Shown here piece after piece: positions 33,091-41,404 of a DNA stretch of 64,000 nucleotides (position 1 is its first letter; each line of letters begins with the position of its first letter). The DNA is from Methanoregulaceae archaeon UXB-2016 (GTDB lineage Archaea > Halobacteriota > Methanomicrobia > Methanomicrobiales > Methanospirillaceae). Both the position numbers and the translations under genes were made by a program. The stretch covers positions 186,001 to 250,000 of the forward strand of contig SISS01000008.1 in the NCBI GenBank assembly GCA_004332335.1, given 5' to 3'. The notes under the pieces are model-generated. The model saw nothing but the letters and a program-made list of their open reading frames with translations. It searched no databases and was not told the DNA's origin.

Positions 33091-34190
33091 CGATCGCGAC
33101 GGGCAACAAGGCGGTCGCGGCTGCGGCGAAGGAGGCGCGGCCCGGCGTGATCGCCGCATATCCGATCACGCCCCAGACCGAGATCGTCGAGCAGCTCGCC
33201 ACCTACGTGGCCGAGGGCTCGCTCGACGCCGACTACGTCCCGGTCGAGTCCGAGCACTCGGCCATGGCCGCCTGCATCGGGGCGTCCGCGGCCGGAGCCA
33301 GGACCTTCACGGCGACCTCGTCCCACGGGCTCCTCTACATGCACGAGATGCTCCACTGGGCTGCGGGCGCCCGGACGCCGGTCGTGATGGCGAACGTGAA
33401 CCGGGCGCTCGGTCCCGGCTGGAACACCTGGGCCGAGCACACGGACGCCTTCTCCCAGCGTGACACGGGCTGGCTTCAGGTCTTCGTCGCGACCGTCCAG
33501 GAGGCCTACGACGCGACCCTGATGGCCTTCCGGATCGCCGAGGACGAGCGCGTCCTCCTGCCCGTGATGGTGAACCTCGACGGCTTCGCCCTCTCGCATA
33601 TCACCCAGTCGCTCGAGACCGTGGACGTCGGCGACTTCATCCCGCCCTTCCATCTCCCGCACGCGATCGACATCGCGCATCCGCGCGGGTACGGGACCCT
33701 GACCCCCCCGGACATCTATTTCAAGTTCCGCTGGGATATGGAGCGGTCGATGCGGGCCTCGCGCGAGGTGATCGCCGAGACCGAGGCCGAGTTCGCCCGC
33801 CGGTTCGGCCGCCTCTGGGGTCCGACCGAGGACTATCGGTGCGAGGACGCGGACGTGGTCGTGGTCGCGCTCGGCACCCTCGGCAAGGAGGCCGAGGTCG
33901 CGGTCGACAAGCTCCGCGAGGAGGGAGTGAAGGCCGGGTCCATGCGTCTCCGCTGGTTCCGCCCGTTCCCGATACTCGACCTCGCCGGGCGTGAGGTCGT
34001 GGTGATCGACCGCGACTACTCATTCGGCTTTGGCGGCGTGATGGCTCATTCGATCCGCTCGACCACCGGGGTCGAGCCCTACTCGGTGATCGCCGGCCTC
34101 GGTGGCCAGGAGGTCACCTACGACGACATCGCCCAGTTTGTGCGGCAGCGCGAGGTCGGCAGAGAGTTCTGGTTCGGGGTGAGCGACTGA
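33084..34190 (+). CDS. porA: Pyruvate:ferredoxin oxidoreductase alpha subunit
   Basis: The 368-residue alpha subunit with the pyrimidine-binding domain: AYPITPQTEIVEQLATY (YPITPxT motif) and VPVESEHSAMAACIGASAAGARTFTATSSHGL (ESEHSA). MANVNRALGPGWNTWAEHTDAFSQRDTGWLQ is typical of pyruvate-type alpha subunits, and DGFALSHITQ follows. The C-terminal domain has VVALGTLGKEAEVAVDKLR. It overlaps porB by seven bases and shares one base with porC. A long in-frame extension exists upstream but is antisense-like shadow, so the ATG at 33084 is used. Confidence 0.95.
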   Translation: MLTIATGNKAVAAAAKEARPGVIAAYPITPQTEIVEQLATYVAEGSLDADYVPVESEHSAMAACIGASAAGARTFTATSSHGLLYMHEMLHWAAGARTPVVMANVNRALGPGWNTWAEHTDAFSQRDTGWLQVFVATVQEAYDATLMAFRIAEDERVLLPVMVNLDGFALSHITQSLETVDVGDFIPPFHLPHAIDIAHPRGYGTLTPPDIYFKFRWDMERSMRASREVIAETEAEFARRFGRLWGPTEDYRCEDADVVVVALGTLGKEAEVAVDKLREEGVKAGSMRLRWFRPFPILDLAGREVVVIDRDYSFGFGGVMAHSIRSTTGVEPYSVIAGLGGQEVTYDDIAQFVRQREVGREFWFGVSD

Positions 34191-34717
34191 TGTTCGAGAT
34201 CCGCATCCACTCTCGGGGCGGGCAAGGCGGCGTGACCGCCGCCAAGCTGATCGCCCAGGCCGCCTTCCACGACGGCAGATGCGCGACCGCGTTCCCGTTC
34301 TACGGGGCTGAGCGGCGCGGCGCTCCGGTCGTCTCGTTCGTCCGGATCAGCGATCAGCCGATCAAGGTCTACTCGCAGATCCGCAACCCCGACATGGTGA
34401 TCGTGCTCGACGCCTCGGTCATGGACTCGACCGACGTCCTCGCCGGGCTGAAGGAGGGAGGGGCAGTTCTGATCAACACGGCCCAGCCCCCGGCGATCGA
34501 GGGGCATCCGGTCCACGCGGTGGACCTGACCGGGATTGCGCTCGCCCAGAACCTCGTGGTCGCGGGCTCGCCGATCCTGAACACGCCCGTGCTCGGCGCG
34601 CTTGCCCGGCTCGGGCTCGTCTCGAAGGAGTCGGCCCTAGCCGCGATCGCCGAGACCTTTTCCGACCCGCGGAACGCCACGGTGGCGAACACTGCGTACG
34701 AGGAGACGAAACTATGA
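34190..34717 (+). CDS. porC: Pyruvate:ferredoxin oxidoreductase gamma subunit
   Basis: A 175-residue gamma subunit. The signature IRIHSRGGQGGVTAAKLIAQAAFHDGR opens the protein, and YGAERRGAPVVSFVRISDQPI (the family's GAExRGxPV motif), MVIVLDASVM and NTPVLGALARLGLV follow. It starts on the last base of the porA stop and overlaps porD by four bases, so the order is B-A-C-D in one transcript. Confidence 0.95.
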   Translation: MFEIRIHSRGGQGGVTAAKLIAQAAFHDGRCATAFPFYGAERRGAPVVSFVRISDQPIKVYSQIRNPDMVIVLDASVMDSTDVLAGLKEGGAVLINTAQPPAIEGHPVHAVDLTGIALAQNLVVAGSPILNTPVLGALARLGLVSKESALAAIAETFSDPRNATVANTAYEETKL

Positions 34718-34971
34718 TCGACATCTCGAAGGAGCGGCTTGCGATGTCCGTGCCCGGCGAGGGTGCGGCCGGCAAGACCGGGTCCTGGCGGGTCTTCCGA
34801 CCCGTCGTGGACCACGAGCGATGCAACGCCTGCGGCCTCTGCGGCCTCTACTGCCCAGACGGGGTGATCGACGCCGAGCTCGTCGTCGACCTCAAGTACT
34901 GCAAGGGCTGCGGGATCTGCGCGAACGAGTGCCCGAAGAAGGCAATCGCGATGGTCCGTGAAGAACGGTAA
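34714..34971 (+). CDS. porD: Pyruvate:ferredoxin oxidoreductase delta subunit (2x[4Fe-4S] ferredoxin)
   Basis: An 85-residue ferredoxin subunit with two complete motifs: CNACGLCGLYCPDGVI (about residues 36-51) and CKGCGICANECPKKAI (about 66-81). It accepts electrons from the alpha/beta core and passes them to soluble ferredoxin. The N-terminus (GSWRVFRPVVDHERC) is usual for PorD. It is the last gene of the por operon, followed by a T-rich terminator. Confidence 0.95.
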   Translation: MIDISKERLAMSVPGEGAAGKTGSWRVFRPVVDHERCNACGLCGLYCPDGVIDAELVVDLKYCKGCGICANECPKKAIAMVREER

Positions 34972-34985
34972 CCGACAACCTTCAC

Positions 34986-34995
34986 TTTTTTCTTT
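34986..34995 (+). terminator. T-rich terminator after porD
   Basis: A T6 tract (about 34986-34991) followed by CTTTATT, a few bases past the porD stop. This suits an archaeal intrinsic terminator for the por operon. Confidence 0.55.
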
Positions 34996-35018
34996 ATTCC
35001 CGCCGCAGATCAGGTGCA

Positions 35019-35633
35019 ATGGCCGAGGGACGGGAGATCTCCAAGAACCGGGTCGAGACCCTGACCGACGGGATCTACGCGATCGCGATGACCCTGCTGG
35101 TCCTCTCGATCGGCGTGCCGACCGTGCCCCCTGGGATCTCGGCCGAGGTGGCGCTGCCCGGCCTCGTCACGGGGCTCTGGCACGAGATGCTCGCCTGCGC
35201 GATCGCGTTCCTGGTCCTGCTGAGCTTCTGGCTGAGCCACGAGCGGGTCTTCCAGCAGGTTGTCCGGGTCGACAGGACCTTCGGGAACCTGAACCTCGGC
35301 ACTCTTCTCGGGATCGTCTTCGTCCCGTTCTCGGCCGCGATCACTTCGGATTACCCGGGCGTCCGAATCGCGATCTGGTGCTTCGCCCTGAACCTGGGCG
35401 CGATCGGGTTCCTCTACGCGGTGCAGTGGGCCTATCTCCTCCGGCACCCGGCCCTGCTCCGGACCCCGATCGCCCGGCCGGATGCATGGCGCGGACTCGT
35501 TCGCTCGCTCTGCACTCCCGCGGCGGCCCTCCTCGCGGTCGCGATCTCGTTTCCGACGCCCGATCTCTCGTCATACGCCTACATGCTGATCCCGGTCTTT
35601 CTCGTCGTCGCGGATCACATGTGGTCGCGGTAG
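35019..35633 (+). CDS. TMEM175-family (DUF1211) potassium channel-like protein
   Basis: A 204-residue integral membrane protein with six helices. The first helix carries the TMEM175 signature RVETLTDGIYAIAMTLLVLSIGVP (R-x-E-x-x-TDGI-x-AIAMTLLVL), which forms the pore in the family. Later segments AFLVLLSFWLSHERVF and NLGTLLGIVFVPFSAAI match the conserved FW..H and F.PFs parts. Bacterial and archaeal members conduct potassium with low selectivity. The 3' end converges with the HIT gene, overlapping by 19 bases. Confidence 0.85.
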   Translation: MAEGREISKNRVETLTDGIYAIAMTLLVLSIGVPTVPPGISAEVALPGLVTGLWHEMLACAIAFLVLLSFWLSHERVFQQVVRVDRTFGNLNLGTLLGIVFVPFSAAITSDYPGVRIAIWCFALNLGAIGFLYAVQWAYLLRHPALLRTPIARPDAWRGLVRSLCTPAAALLAVAISFPTPDLSSYAYMLIPVFLVVADHMWSR

Positions 35634-36007
35634 TCGCCCAGCGGGATCGTGCGCCGCATCCCGCCCCGCCACCCGTCCTCGTCGCCGTCGCCGAGTCGGC
35701 GCGGGATGACATGGACATGGCAGTGCATCACGGCCTGGCCTGCGGCCTCGCCCACGTTGACGCCGATATTGTACCCATCGGGAGCGTACCGGGCCTCGAG
35801 CCAGGTCTGCGCCTGGTCGACGAACCCGAAGAACGAGGCCTTCTCATCGTCTGAGAGGTCGAAGAAGGTCGGGACATGGCGGAACGGGATCAGGAGGAGA
35901 TGACCCTCGGCGACCGGATATTTGTCCGCGCGGGCGTACCAGAGGTCGTTTTCGAAGAGGACGTCGCCCGGGTCGGGGTTGCAGAAGATGCAGGGTTCGT
36001 CGGTCAC
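35615..36007 (-). CDS. HIT-family nucleotide hydrolase
   Basis: A 130-residue histidine-triad protein. The active site HCHVHVIPRR (about 95-104) supplies the catalytic His. The N-terminal CIFCNPDPGDVLFEND has the CxxC pair found in zinc-binding members, and VAEGHLLLIPFRHVPTFFDLSDDE is the standard HIT core. Such enzymes hydrolyse Ap4A or AMP conjugates; the exact substrate is unknown. It is convergent with the TMEM175-like gene. Confidence 0.92.
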   Translation of the reverse strand: MTDEPCIFCNPDPGDVLFENDLWYARADKYPVAEGHLLLIPFRHVPTFFDLSDDEKASFFGFVDQAQTWLEARYAPDGYNIGVNVGEAAGQAVMHCHVHVIPRRLGDGDEDGWRGGMRRTIPLGDYRDHM

Positions 36008-36235
36008 GGGGATCGACGAACCCTCGGGGGCTTACGAGAAAAAGGTTTGGAGCCAGTCGCGCCACGAACCGGAAGAACCGATCCGGATCCTGTCGGCCCC
36101 GCCGGCCGGCGACTCGTCACGGGATACGGTCTGTTCCCTCTCCCTGACATATCCATACCGGGGCTCCGTCCCTGCAAACTCGAAGACAGACCTATTAGAT
36201 CCGGCACCCAATCCTCCGACAGGAGCAGTGATCTG

Positions 36236-37424
36236 ATGGAGTATCGATATGCGCCACGCATGGATCAAACCCCCCGGTCGTTCATACGCGAGATACTGAA
36301 GGTGACCGGGCGGCCCGAGGTGATCTCGTTTGCCGGCGGCCTGCCGAACCCGGACTGCTTCGACACGGTCGGAATACGGGATGCGGCCGTCGCGGTCCTC
36401 GATGAGGAGGGAGCGAGCGCACTCCAGTACGCGACGACCGAGGGCTTCCTGCCCCTGCGCGAGTGGATCGCGGACTGCTATCGGCGCCGCCTCGGGCTCT
36501 CGATCGCGCCCGACGAGATCCTGATCACGAACGGCTCGCAACAGTGCCTCGACCTGATCGGCAAGGTCCTGCTCGACCGCGGCGATCTCTGCGCCATCGA
36601 GCGGCCAGGGTATCTCGGTGCGATCCAGGCCTTCAGCCTGTACGAACCGACCTTCGTACCGGTCCCGCTCGATGACAGCGGGCCCGAGACAAGTGCGCTC
36701 CGGGCGGCCGGGGAGACCGGCGCCCGGCTCTTCTACGGCGTGCCGAACTCGCAGAACCCATCGGGGATCACCTGGTCCGACGAGCGGCGGCATGAGGTCA
36801 CCCGGGCGCTCGAGGAGACCGGGACTCTCATCGTCGAGGACGACGCCTACGGCGAGCTCCGGTTCGACGGCCCGGCCCTTGGCCCCTCTTCGCGCGCTCG
36901 CGCCCGAGCGGACGCTCATGACTGGCTCGTTCTCCAAGGTCCTGGCTCCGGGGCTCAGGCTCGGGTGGTGCGTGGCACCGCCCGGAGTCATGCACCACCT
37001 GGTGACGGCGAAACAGGCCTCGGACCTCCACTCGAACGTCTTCGCCCAGCAGGTCGCGGCACGATACCTCGCCACCGCCCCGATCGACGAGCACGTCGCC
37101 CGGATCACGGCCGTGTACCGGCGGCACCGGGACCTGATGCTCGGGCTGGCCTCGGACCTCTTCCCGGAGGAGGTCTCCTGGACGCGCCCCGACGGGGGCA
37201 TGTTCATCTGGCTTACCCTGCCCTCCGGCTGCTCCTCAATGCGCCTCTTCGAGACCGCGCTCGAGAGCAACGTCGCGATCCTGCCCGGGCTCCCGTTCTA
37301 CACGGACGGCGGGGGGGACGAGACCGTCCGACTCAACTTCTCGAATGTGAACGTGACCTCGCTCGAGGAGGGGATGCACCGTCTCGCCCGGGTCCTCGCC
37401 GAGGAGCTCGGCGCGACCTCCTGA
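36236..37424 (+). pseudogene. Class I/II PLP-dependent aminotransferase, one frameshift
   Basis: A MocR/2-aminoadipate-type aminotransferase read in two frames. Frame one (from ATG 36236) covers YAPRMDQTPRSFIREILKVTG, ISFAGGLPNPDCF, LQYATTEGFLPLREWIA, ITNGSQQCLDLIGK, FYGVPNSQNPSGITW and IVEDDAYGELRFDGPAL. The protein continues one frame over with APLRALAPERTLMTGSFSKVLAPGLRLGW, where Lys of SFSK binds PLP, through to LNFSNVNVTSLEEGMHRLA at 37424. The break lies in CCCTTGGCCCC at about 36879-36892 and equals one inserted base. Everything else of the enzyme is present, so sequence error or very recent inactivation are both possible. An SD-like AGGAG precedes the start. Confidence 0.82.
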
Positions 37425-37476
37425 GAGCAGGCCAGCCATCACCATCATATAGCTGGAGCACCAATCCCGGCTTCAT

Positions 37477-37893
37477 ATGGTCGGGAGTGTCGTATACCAG
37501 ATTGGTCGGGCGCGGCCGGGAGGGCCGTGGCCCTCCGACGAGGCCCGGGAATGGATCGCCAGGGCGAGATCGAGCCTCGCCCTCGCACGGTCGACCGGAC
37601 ATGGAGTCCAGGTCGAGGATCTCTGCCTGCTTGCACACGAGACGGTGGAGCGGGCCGTCCGGGCCGTGCTGACTGTCGAGGGCGTGCCCGTCCCGGCCGA
37701 GGAGAGCGTGCCTGCCATGCTGGCCGCGCTCGATCTCCACGGGGTCGCGGTCCCCGAAAGGATTGCCCGTGCGGCCGAGACCTGTGCGGAGGACGGCGAT
37801 CAGATCCGTGTTGAGAAGTACTACGAGGCCGTGATGATCGCCGGGGAGGCGATCCGTTTCGCTGAGGATCGGGTGGTCGGCGGACGACGGTAG
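37477..37893 (+). CDS. HEPN-domain protein
   Basis: A 138-residue helical protein of the HEPN type: EAREWIARARSSLALARSTG (helix 1), LCLLAHETVERAVRAVLTVEGVPVP (the aHqavEkalKA-like helix) and VEKYYEAVMIAGEAIRFAED (last helix). The R-x4-6-H RNase motif of toxic HEPN proteins is not evident, and no MNT nucleotidyltransferase partner is adjacent, so it is not a clear toxin. It follows the aminotransferase by 52 bases. CATATAG at 37446-37452 is a TATA candidate for its own promoter. Confidence 0.7.
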   Translation: MVGSVVYQIGRARPGGPWPSDEAREWIARARSSLALARSTGHGVQVEDLCLLAHETVERAVRAVLTVEGVPVPAEESVPAMLAALDLHGVAVPERIARAAETCAEDGDQIRVEKYYEAVMIAGEAIRFAEDRVVGGRR

Positions 37894-38008
37894 GAACCCC
37901 CGCCCCACCGGGGTCCGGTGGCGGGAGACGGTGCGCTGCATGGCAACCGATCCCCGGAAAACCAGAGAGAGATGAAGACGGAGGAACGCAGGCGCCCTCC
38001 GCGTGAAC

Positions 38009-38671
38009 TCATCCTCTCCCGGCGTCGCCGCTTCCGAGCCTTGCCCCGAGTGCAAAGGCCCGCTCGCAGTCCTTCGGGAAGATGGTCATGCGGCGTTCCC
38101 GCCGCTCTTCGGGATCGACATAGCTGAAGACGACCTTCGAATAGTCCTCGAACTGCAGCGTCTCGAAGGAGAGGAGCGACTCCGCCTCTCCGAACGTGCG
38201 GCGCAGCACCTGCTCGTTCGAACCGATGTGCACGGGGTACGCGTTCTCCTGCATCTGCTCCTCCGAGACGTTCATGGTGTAGATGAACGCGGTCCGGATC
38301 GTCCTCTCGAAGAGGGAGGCGGGCGGTCGGGTGTAGATCAGGTATGGGAAGAGGAGCCGCTCCATACAGCACCGCATCATGCCGGTCACGGTGCCGAAGT
38401 AGATCGGTGAGCCGAGGATGAGCGCATCGGCCTCGCGCACCTGCTCGAGCACGGGCGATAGGCCGTCGCGGACCGCACACCGACCATAACTCTTCCCTTC
38501 TTTCAGCTTGCAGGCAAAGCAGCTCGTGCAGCCCACGAAGTCCAGGTCGTAGAGGTGGACGAGCTCGGTCCGAGCACCTGCCGAGGCGGCGCCCTCGAGG
38601 GTCTTCTCGAGCAGGGTCGCGGTATTCCAGCTCTTTCTCGGGCTGCCGTTGATCCCGAGTACGGCGGTCAT
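38009..38671 (-). CDS. Flavodoxin-family iron-sulfur flavoprotein / NADPH-dependent FMN reductase-like
   Basis: A 220-residue flavodoxin-fold protein. VLGINGSPRKSWNTATLLEKTLEGA is the FMN phosphate loop. VGCTSCFACKLKEGKSYGRC carries four cysteines in a C-x2-C-x2-C-x8-C spacing, similar to iron-sulfur flavoproteins of methanogens. ADALILGSPIYFGTVTGMMRCCMERLLFP is the FMN isoalloxazine segment. It may shuttle electrons between ferredoxin and small oxidants. It lies 115 bases downstream of the nitroreductase on the same strand. Confidence 0.85.
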   Translation of the reverse strand: MTAVLGINGSPRKSWNTATLLEKTLEGAASAGARTELVHLYDLDFVGCTSCFACKLKEGKSYGRCAVRDGLSPVLEQVREADALILGSPIYFGTVTGMMRCCMERLLFPYLIYTRPPASLFERTIRTAFIYTMNVSEEQMQENAYPVHIGSNEQVLRRTFGEAESLLSFETLQFEDYSKVVFSYVDPEERRERRMTIFPKDCERAFALGARLGSGDAGRG

Positions 38672-38786
38672 CTCCGGCCACTCCGGGAGCCGCGCCGCGT
38701 ATCCATGAACTCCTGTCGCTCGGCGTCCTTCGCAAGGGTATGTGCAGCCCTGCCCGGGCCCCTGCCGGGGATCATCACTCTCCTCA

Positions 38787-39578
38787 TCAGCGCTCCCCCC
38801 TCCAGGTCACGCGCAGGGGCCTGCGTTCGGGGATCTGCTGCGGGGTGTAGCGGGGATAGCCGAGCATCATGGCGTACGCGGGCACCCTTCCCTCGGGAAG
38901 GGCATAGTACTCCCGTAGAGGCCCGTGCGCCCGGGACGCCATCGCGACGAACCCGGCCCAGCAGGTCCCGAGCCCGAAGGACGGGGCGACGACATCCACG
39001 TGGGTCAGGGTGATGATCGCATCGGTCGGGGCGATCGGGTTCGCCTCGGGCACGTGGGGGATCAGCAGGTGGGGGGCGTCCCGGCAGATCACGTCGATCC
39101 CGCCCTCCCAGGCGGCGATCAGGTGCGGCACGTACCCGCTCATGGGGTGGTCGCTTCCGGCCAGCTCCCCCATCCAGTCGACGACGAGGCCGGCGACCTT
39201 CCGCACCTCCCGCGGGTCGTGAACGACGAGCCACTCGACGGGCTGCCCGTTCCCGCCCGAGGCGGCGTACCGTGCGACATCCAGAACGGCCCTGATCGTC
39301 TCGCTGGGGACCGGGTCGGGACGGTACTGCCGGACCGAACGCCGGCTCTTCAGGTAGAGGCCGAGCTGCTCCGGCGAGATCGCTCCGCCGACCCTTGTCG
39401 GGCCCGTGCCGGGGTCCAGGGTGAGCGCTCCGGTCGGGCAGTAGGCCTCGCAATGGCCGCAGGCGATGCAGGCCCTGGCCCGTTCGTCCTGGAATCGGGG
39501 CAGCCTGTCCTCGGTCGGGGAGATGACCAACATCGTGCAGACATCGGCGCAGGTGCTCTGATCGACTTTGATGGCCAT
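38787..39578 (-). CDS. Nitroreductase-family flavoprotein with N-terminal ferredoxin domain
   Basis: A 263-residue fusion. The N-terminal part has cysteines in DQSTCADVCTMLVI and ARACIACGHCEAYCPTGALTL, giving at least one 4Fe-4S cluster. From about residue 70 is an FMN nitroreductase domain: LGLYLKSRRSVRQYRPDPVP (the RRSVR FMN phosphate motif), ARYAASGGNGQPVEWLVV and FGLGTCWAGFVAMA. The substrate is unknown. It is divergent from the HxlR-type regulator over 98 bases, which suggests control by it. Confidence 0.88.
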   Translation of the reverse strand: MAIKVDQSTCADVCTMLVISPTEDRLPRFQDERARACIACGHCEAYCPTGALTLDPGTGPTRVGGAISPEQLGLYLKSRRSVRQYRPDPVPSETIRAVLDVARYAASGGNGQPVEWLVVHDPREVRKVAGLVVDWMGELAGSDHPMSGYVPHLIAAWEGGIDVICRDAPHLLIPHVPEANPIAPTDAIITLTHVDVVAPSFGLGTCWAGFVAMASRAHGPLREYYALPEGRVPAYAMMLGYPRYTPQQIPERRPLRVTWRGER

Positions 39579-39676
39579 AGATATTCTGTCTGATCTGTAC
39601 TCCGTAAGGTCGTTTATATGATCCAGGGGGAAATTAGTAATATTATTGCCAATCAGTAAGTATTGCAGGAATCGCC
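39579..39676. promoter_or_regulatory. Divergent promoter between nitroreductase and HxlR regulator
   Basis: A 98-base AT-rich gap in a GC-rich region. It has TATA-like stretches (GTTTATATGATCC about 39612-39624, AGTAATATTATTG about 39638-39650) facing both genes, and short similar words CTCCGTAAGG and ATCAGTAAGT that could be half-sites for the HxlR protein. The operator assignment is inference. Confidence 0.45.
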
Positions 39677-40045
39677 ATGAACTGTGAAAAGAAGCCCAGA
39701 TGCAACTTAGAGAGCATCGTCGACGTCATCGGGAAGAAGTGGAACCTCCTGATCATCTGGCACCTGCGGGGAGGCGTCCTCCGGTTCACGGAGCTCCAGC
39801 ACAGGATCTGCAACGTCAACTCGAAGACCATCACCAAGCATCTCCGTGACCTGGAGCAGCACGCGGTCATCACGCGGAAGGTCTTTGCGGAGGTCCCTCC
39901 GCGGGTCGAATACGCCCTGACCGAGCGCGGCGAGGCCCTCCTGCCGATCATCGAGTCCATGCTCGAGTGGGGGGGAGCATATCCTTCCCCCGGGCAGGAG
40001 GAGCGGTGCGGCTCGAGCGCGGCAGGGGTCGCGATCACAGAGTAG
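39677..40045 (+). CDS. HxlR-family transcriptional regulator
   Basis: A 122-residue winged-helix protein of the HxlR (DUF24) type: CNLESIVDVIGKKWNLLIIWHLRGGVLRFTELQHRICNVNSKTITKHLRDLEQHAVITRKVFAEVPPRVEYALTERG is the full domain, with the recognition helix SKTITKHLRDLE and wing VPPRVEYALT. The N-terminus MNCEKKPRC has two cysteines, a feature of redox- or aldehyde-sensing HxlR members. It is divergent from the nitroreductase and likely controls that gene and itself. Confidence 0.92.
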   Translation: MNCEKKPRCNLESIVDVIGKKWNLLIIWHLRGGVLRFTELQHRICNVNSKTITKHLRDLEQHAVITRKVFAEVPPRVEYALTERGEALLPIIESMLEWGGAYPSPGQEERCGSSAAGVAITE

Positions 40046-40138
40046 AGGGCGTACGGCCCCGGTTACCCGTCACGGCACCATCTTCTGGTCCGAGAGCCCT
40101 GGCCGTCTCCCGGAGAACGGACCCCTCACTACACCTGC

Positions 40139-41266
40139 TCACACGGGCGGATCCGCCGCCCGGAGGGTGAAGATGAAGGTCGACGACCCCCCGTCCGGTC
40201 CGGCCTCCATCCGGATCCGGCCGCCATGCCGCTCGACGATCCGCCTCACGATCGCGAGTCCGATCCCGGTCCCCTCGTACCCGGCCGGGACCGTGACTCG
40301 CTGCCCCGGCTGCATCCCAGGCGGAGCATGGCTGTCCTCGTAGTAGAGCCGGATCGAGGAGGCGATCGTCCCGGTCGCCCAGTAGAGCATGATGTGGGCC
40401 AGGAGCTCGTCCTGGGCGAACCGGCGCTGCTCGACCTCTCCGTCGCAGTCGCTCCAGGTGCGGAACTTCTCCACGAGCCAGGCCGCCAGGCCGATCGGCG
40501 AATCGTTGAGGCCGTAAGCGAGGGTCTGCGGTTTGGTCGAATGGAGCATGGCGGCATACGCCCCCTCCTGCATCCACCACTGTTGGATCGCCATCACGCA
40601 CGTCCGCTCGGCCTCGGAGAGGTCGGGTCGGCCTGCGTTCAGGAAGTAGAAGCCGATGTCGGTCAGGTGGATGCCGACAACCGAATCGGGGCGTAAGAGG
40701 GCCAGATGCTGGGTCACACCGCTCCCGAGATCGCCGCCCGCGGCACCGAAGCGGGTGTATCCGAGGATCTCCGTCATCAACCGCGCCCAGAGCTCGGCGA
40801 TGCGGGCCGAGGTCATGCCGCGGTTGCGCGGGCGGTCGGAGAAGCCGAACCCCGGTACGGACGGCACGACCACGTCGAACGCATCGGCCGGATCGCCTCC
40901 GAAACGGGCCGGGTCGGTGAGCAGGGGGACGACCTTGTGGTAGCGGTGAAAGGAGTCGGGCCAGCCATGCGTCAGGACGATCGGCAGCGGGTCCGGCCCC
41001 CGGCCACGCTCGTGGACGAAGTGGATGCCGAGGCCGTCGAGCGAGGTCCGGAACTGCGCGAGCTCGTTCAGTCTCGCCTCCTGTGAGTGCCAGTCGAACC
41101 CGTTGCGCCAGTACTCCGCGAGGTCCTTCAGGTACGCGGGGCTGGTCCCGTAGTCCCAGCCGACCTCCTCGACCGTGTCGGGCCAGCGAGCCTGCCCGAG
41201 CCGCTCCCGGTGGTCGTCGAGGACCGGCTGCGGGAGGGCGACCGTGAAAGGCTGAACCGTCTTCAT
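40139..41266 (-). CDS. Chimeric ORF: epoxide hydrolase body fused to histidine kinase C-terminus
   Basis: A 375-residue reading frame. Residues 1 to about 330 are an epoxide hydrolase of the alpha/beta-hydrolase (EHN) class: [40 protein letters not shown] (oxyanion HGW), [14 protein letters not shown], and [10 protein letters not shown] with the nucleophile Asp. After [13 protein letters not shown] the family end, including the catalytic His, is missing. It is replaced by [19 protein letters not shown] and [14 protein letters not shown], the G-box end of a histidine kinase ATPase domain. The join is in frame at about 40271-40284, where GYEGTG could align with the kinase's own EYEGTG. The product is probably not a working hydrolase. 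The ATG at 41266 is the family start. Confidence 0.82.
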   Translation of the reverse strand: MKTVQPFTVALPQPVLDDHRERLGQARWPDTVEEVGWDYGTSPAYLKDLAEYWRNGFDWHSQEARLNELAQFRTSLDGLGIHFVHERGRGPDPLPIVLTHGWPDSFHRYHKVVPLLTDPARFGGDPADAFDVVVPSVPGFGFSDRPRNRGMTSARIAELWARLMTEILGYTRFGAAGGDLGSGVTQHLALLRPDSVVGIHLTDIGFYFLNAGRPDLSEAERTCVMAIQQWWMQEGAYAAMLHSTKPQTLAYGLNDSPIGLAAWLVEKFRTWSDCDGEVEQRRFAQDELLAHIMLYWATGTIASSIRLYYEDSHAPPGMQPGQRVTVPAGYEGTGIGLAIVRRIVERHGGRIRMEAGPDGGSSTFIFTLRAADPPV

Positions 41267-41404
41267 ACCCTGCCATGACCCTGTTTCGTCGTAACAATGA
41301 TATCCCTCGATCCGGGAGACCGTCGCATTCCCCGATCTCATTGCCGCACACATTGAGTATGATTAATAATGATAAATCACAATATTCCAGTGAGAGGGTC
41401 TTTC
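41267..41404. promoter_or_regulatory. AT-rich divergent promoter region upstream of ech
   Basis: 138 bases between the chimeric hydrolase and echA. GATTAATAATGATAAATC at about 41361-41377 is the strongest AT tract nearby and suits a TATA box for the ech operon. GAGAGGG before the GTG at 41405 is the ribosome binding site. Confidence 0.5.

Noticed and set aside
32209-34971. 2-oxoisovalerate or 2-oxoglutarate ferredoxin oxidoreductase instead of Por
   Set aside because: The four-gene layout with separate gamma and delta subunits and the alpha-subunit segment NRALGPGWNTWAEHTD fit the pyruvate enzyme best; a phylogeny would confirm.
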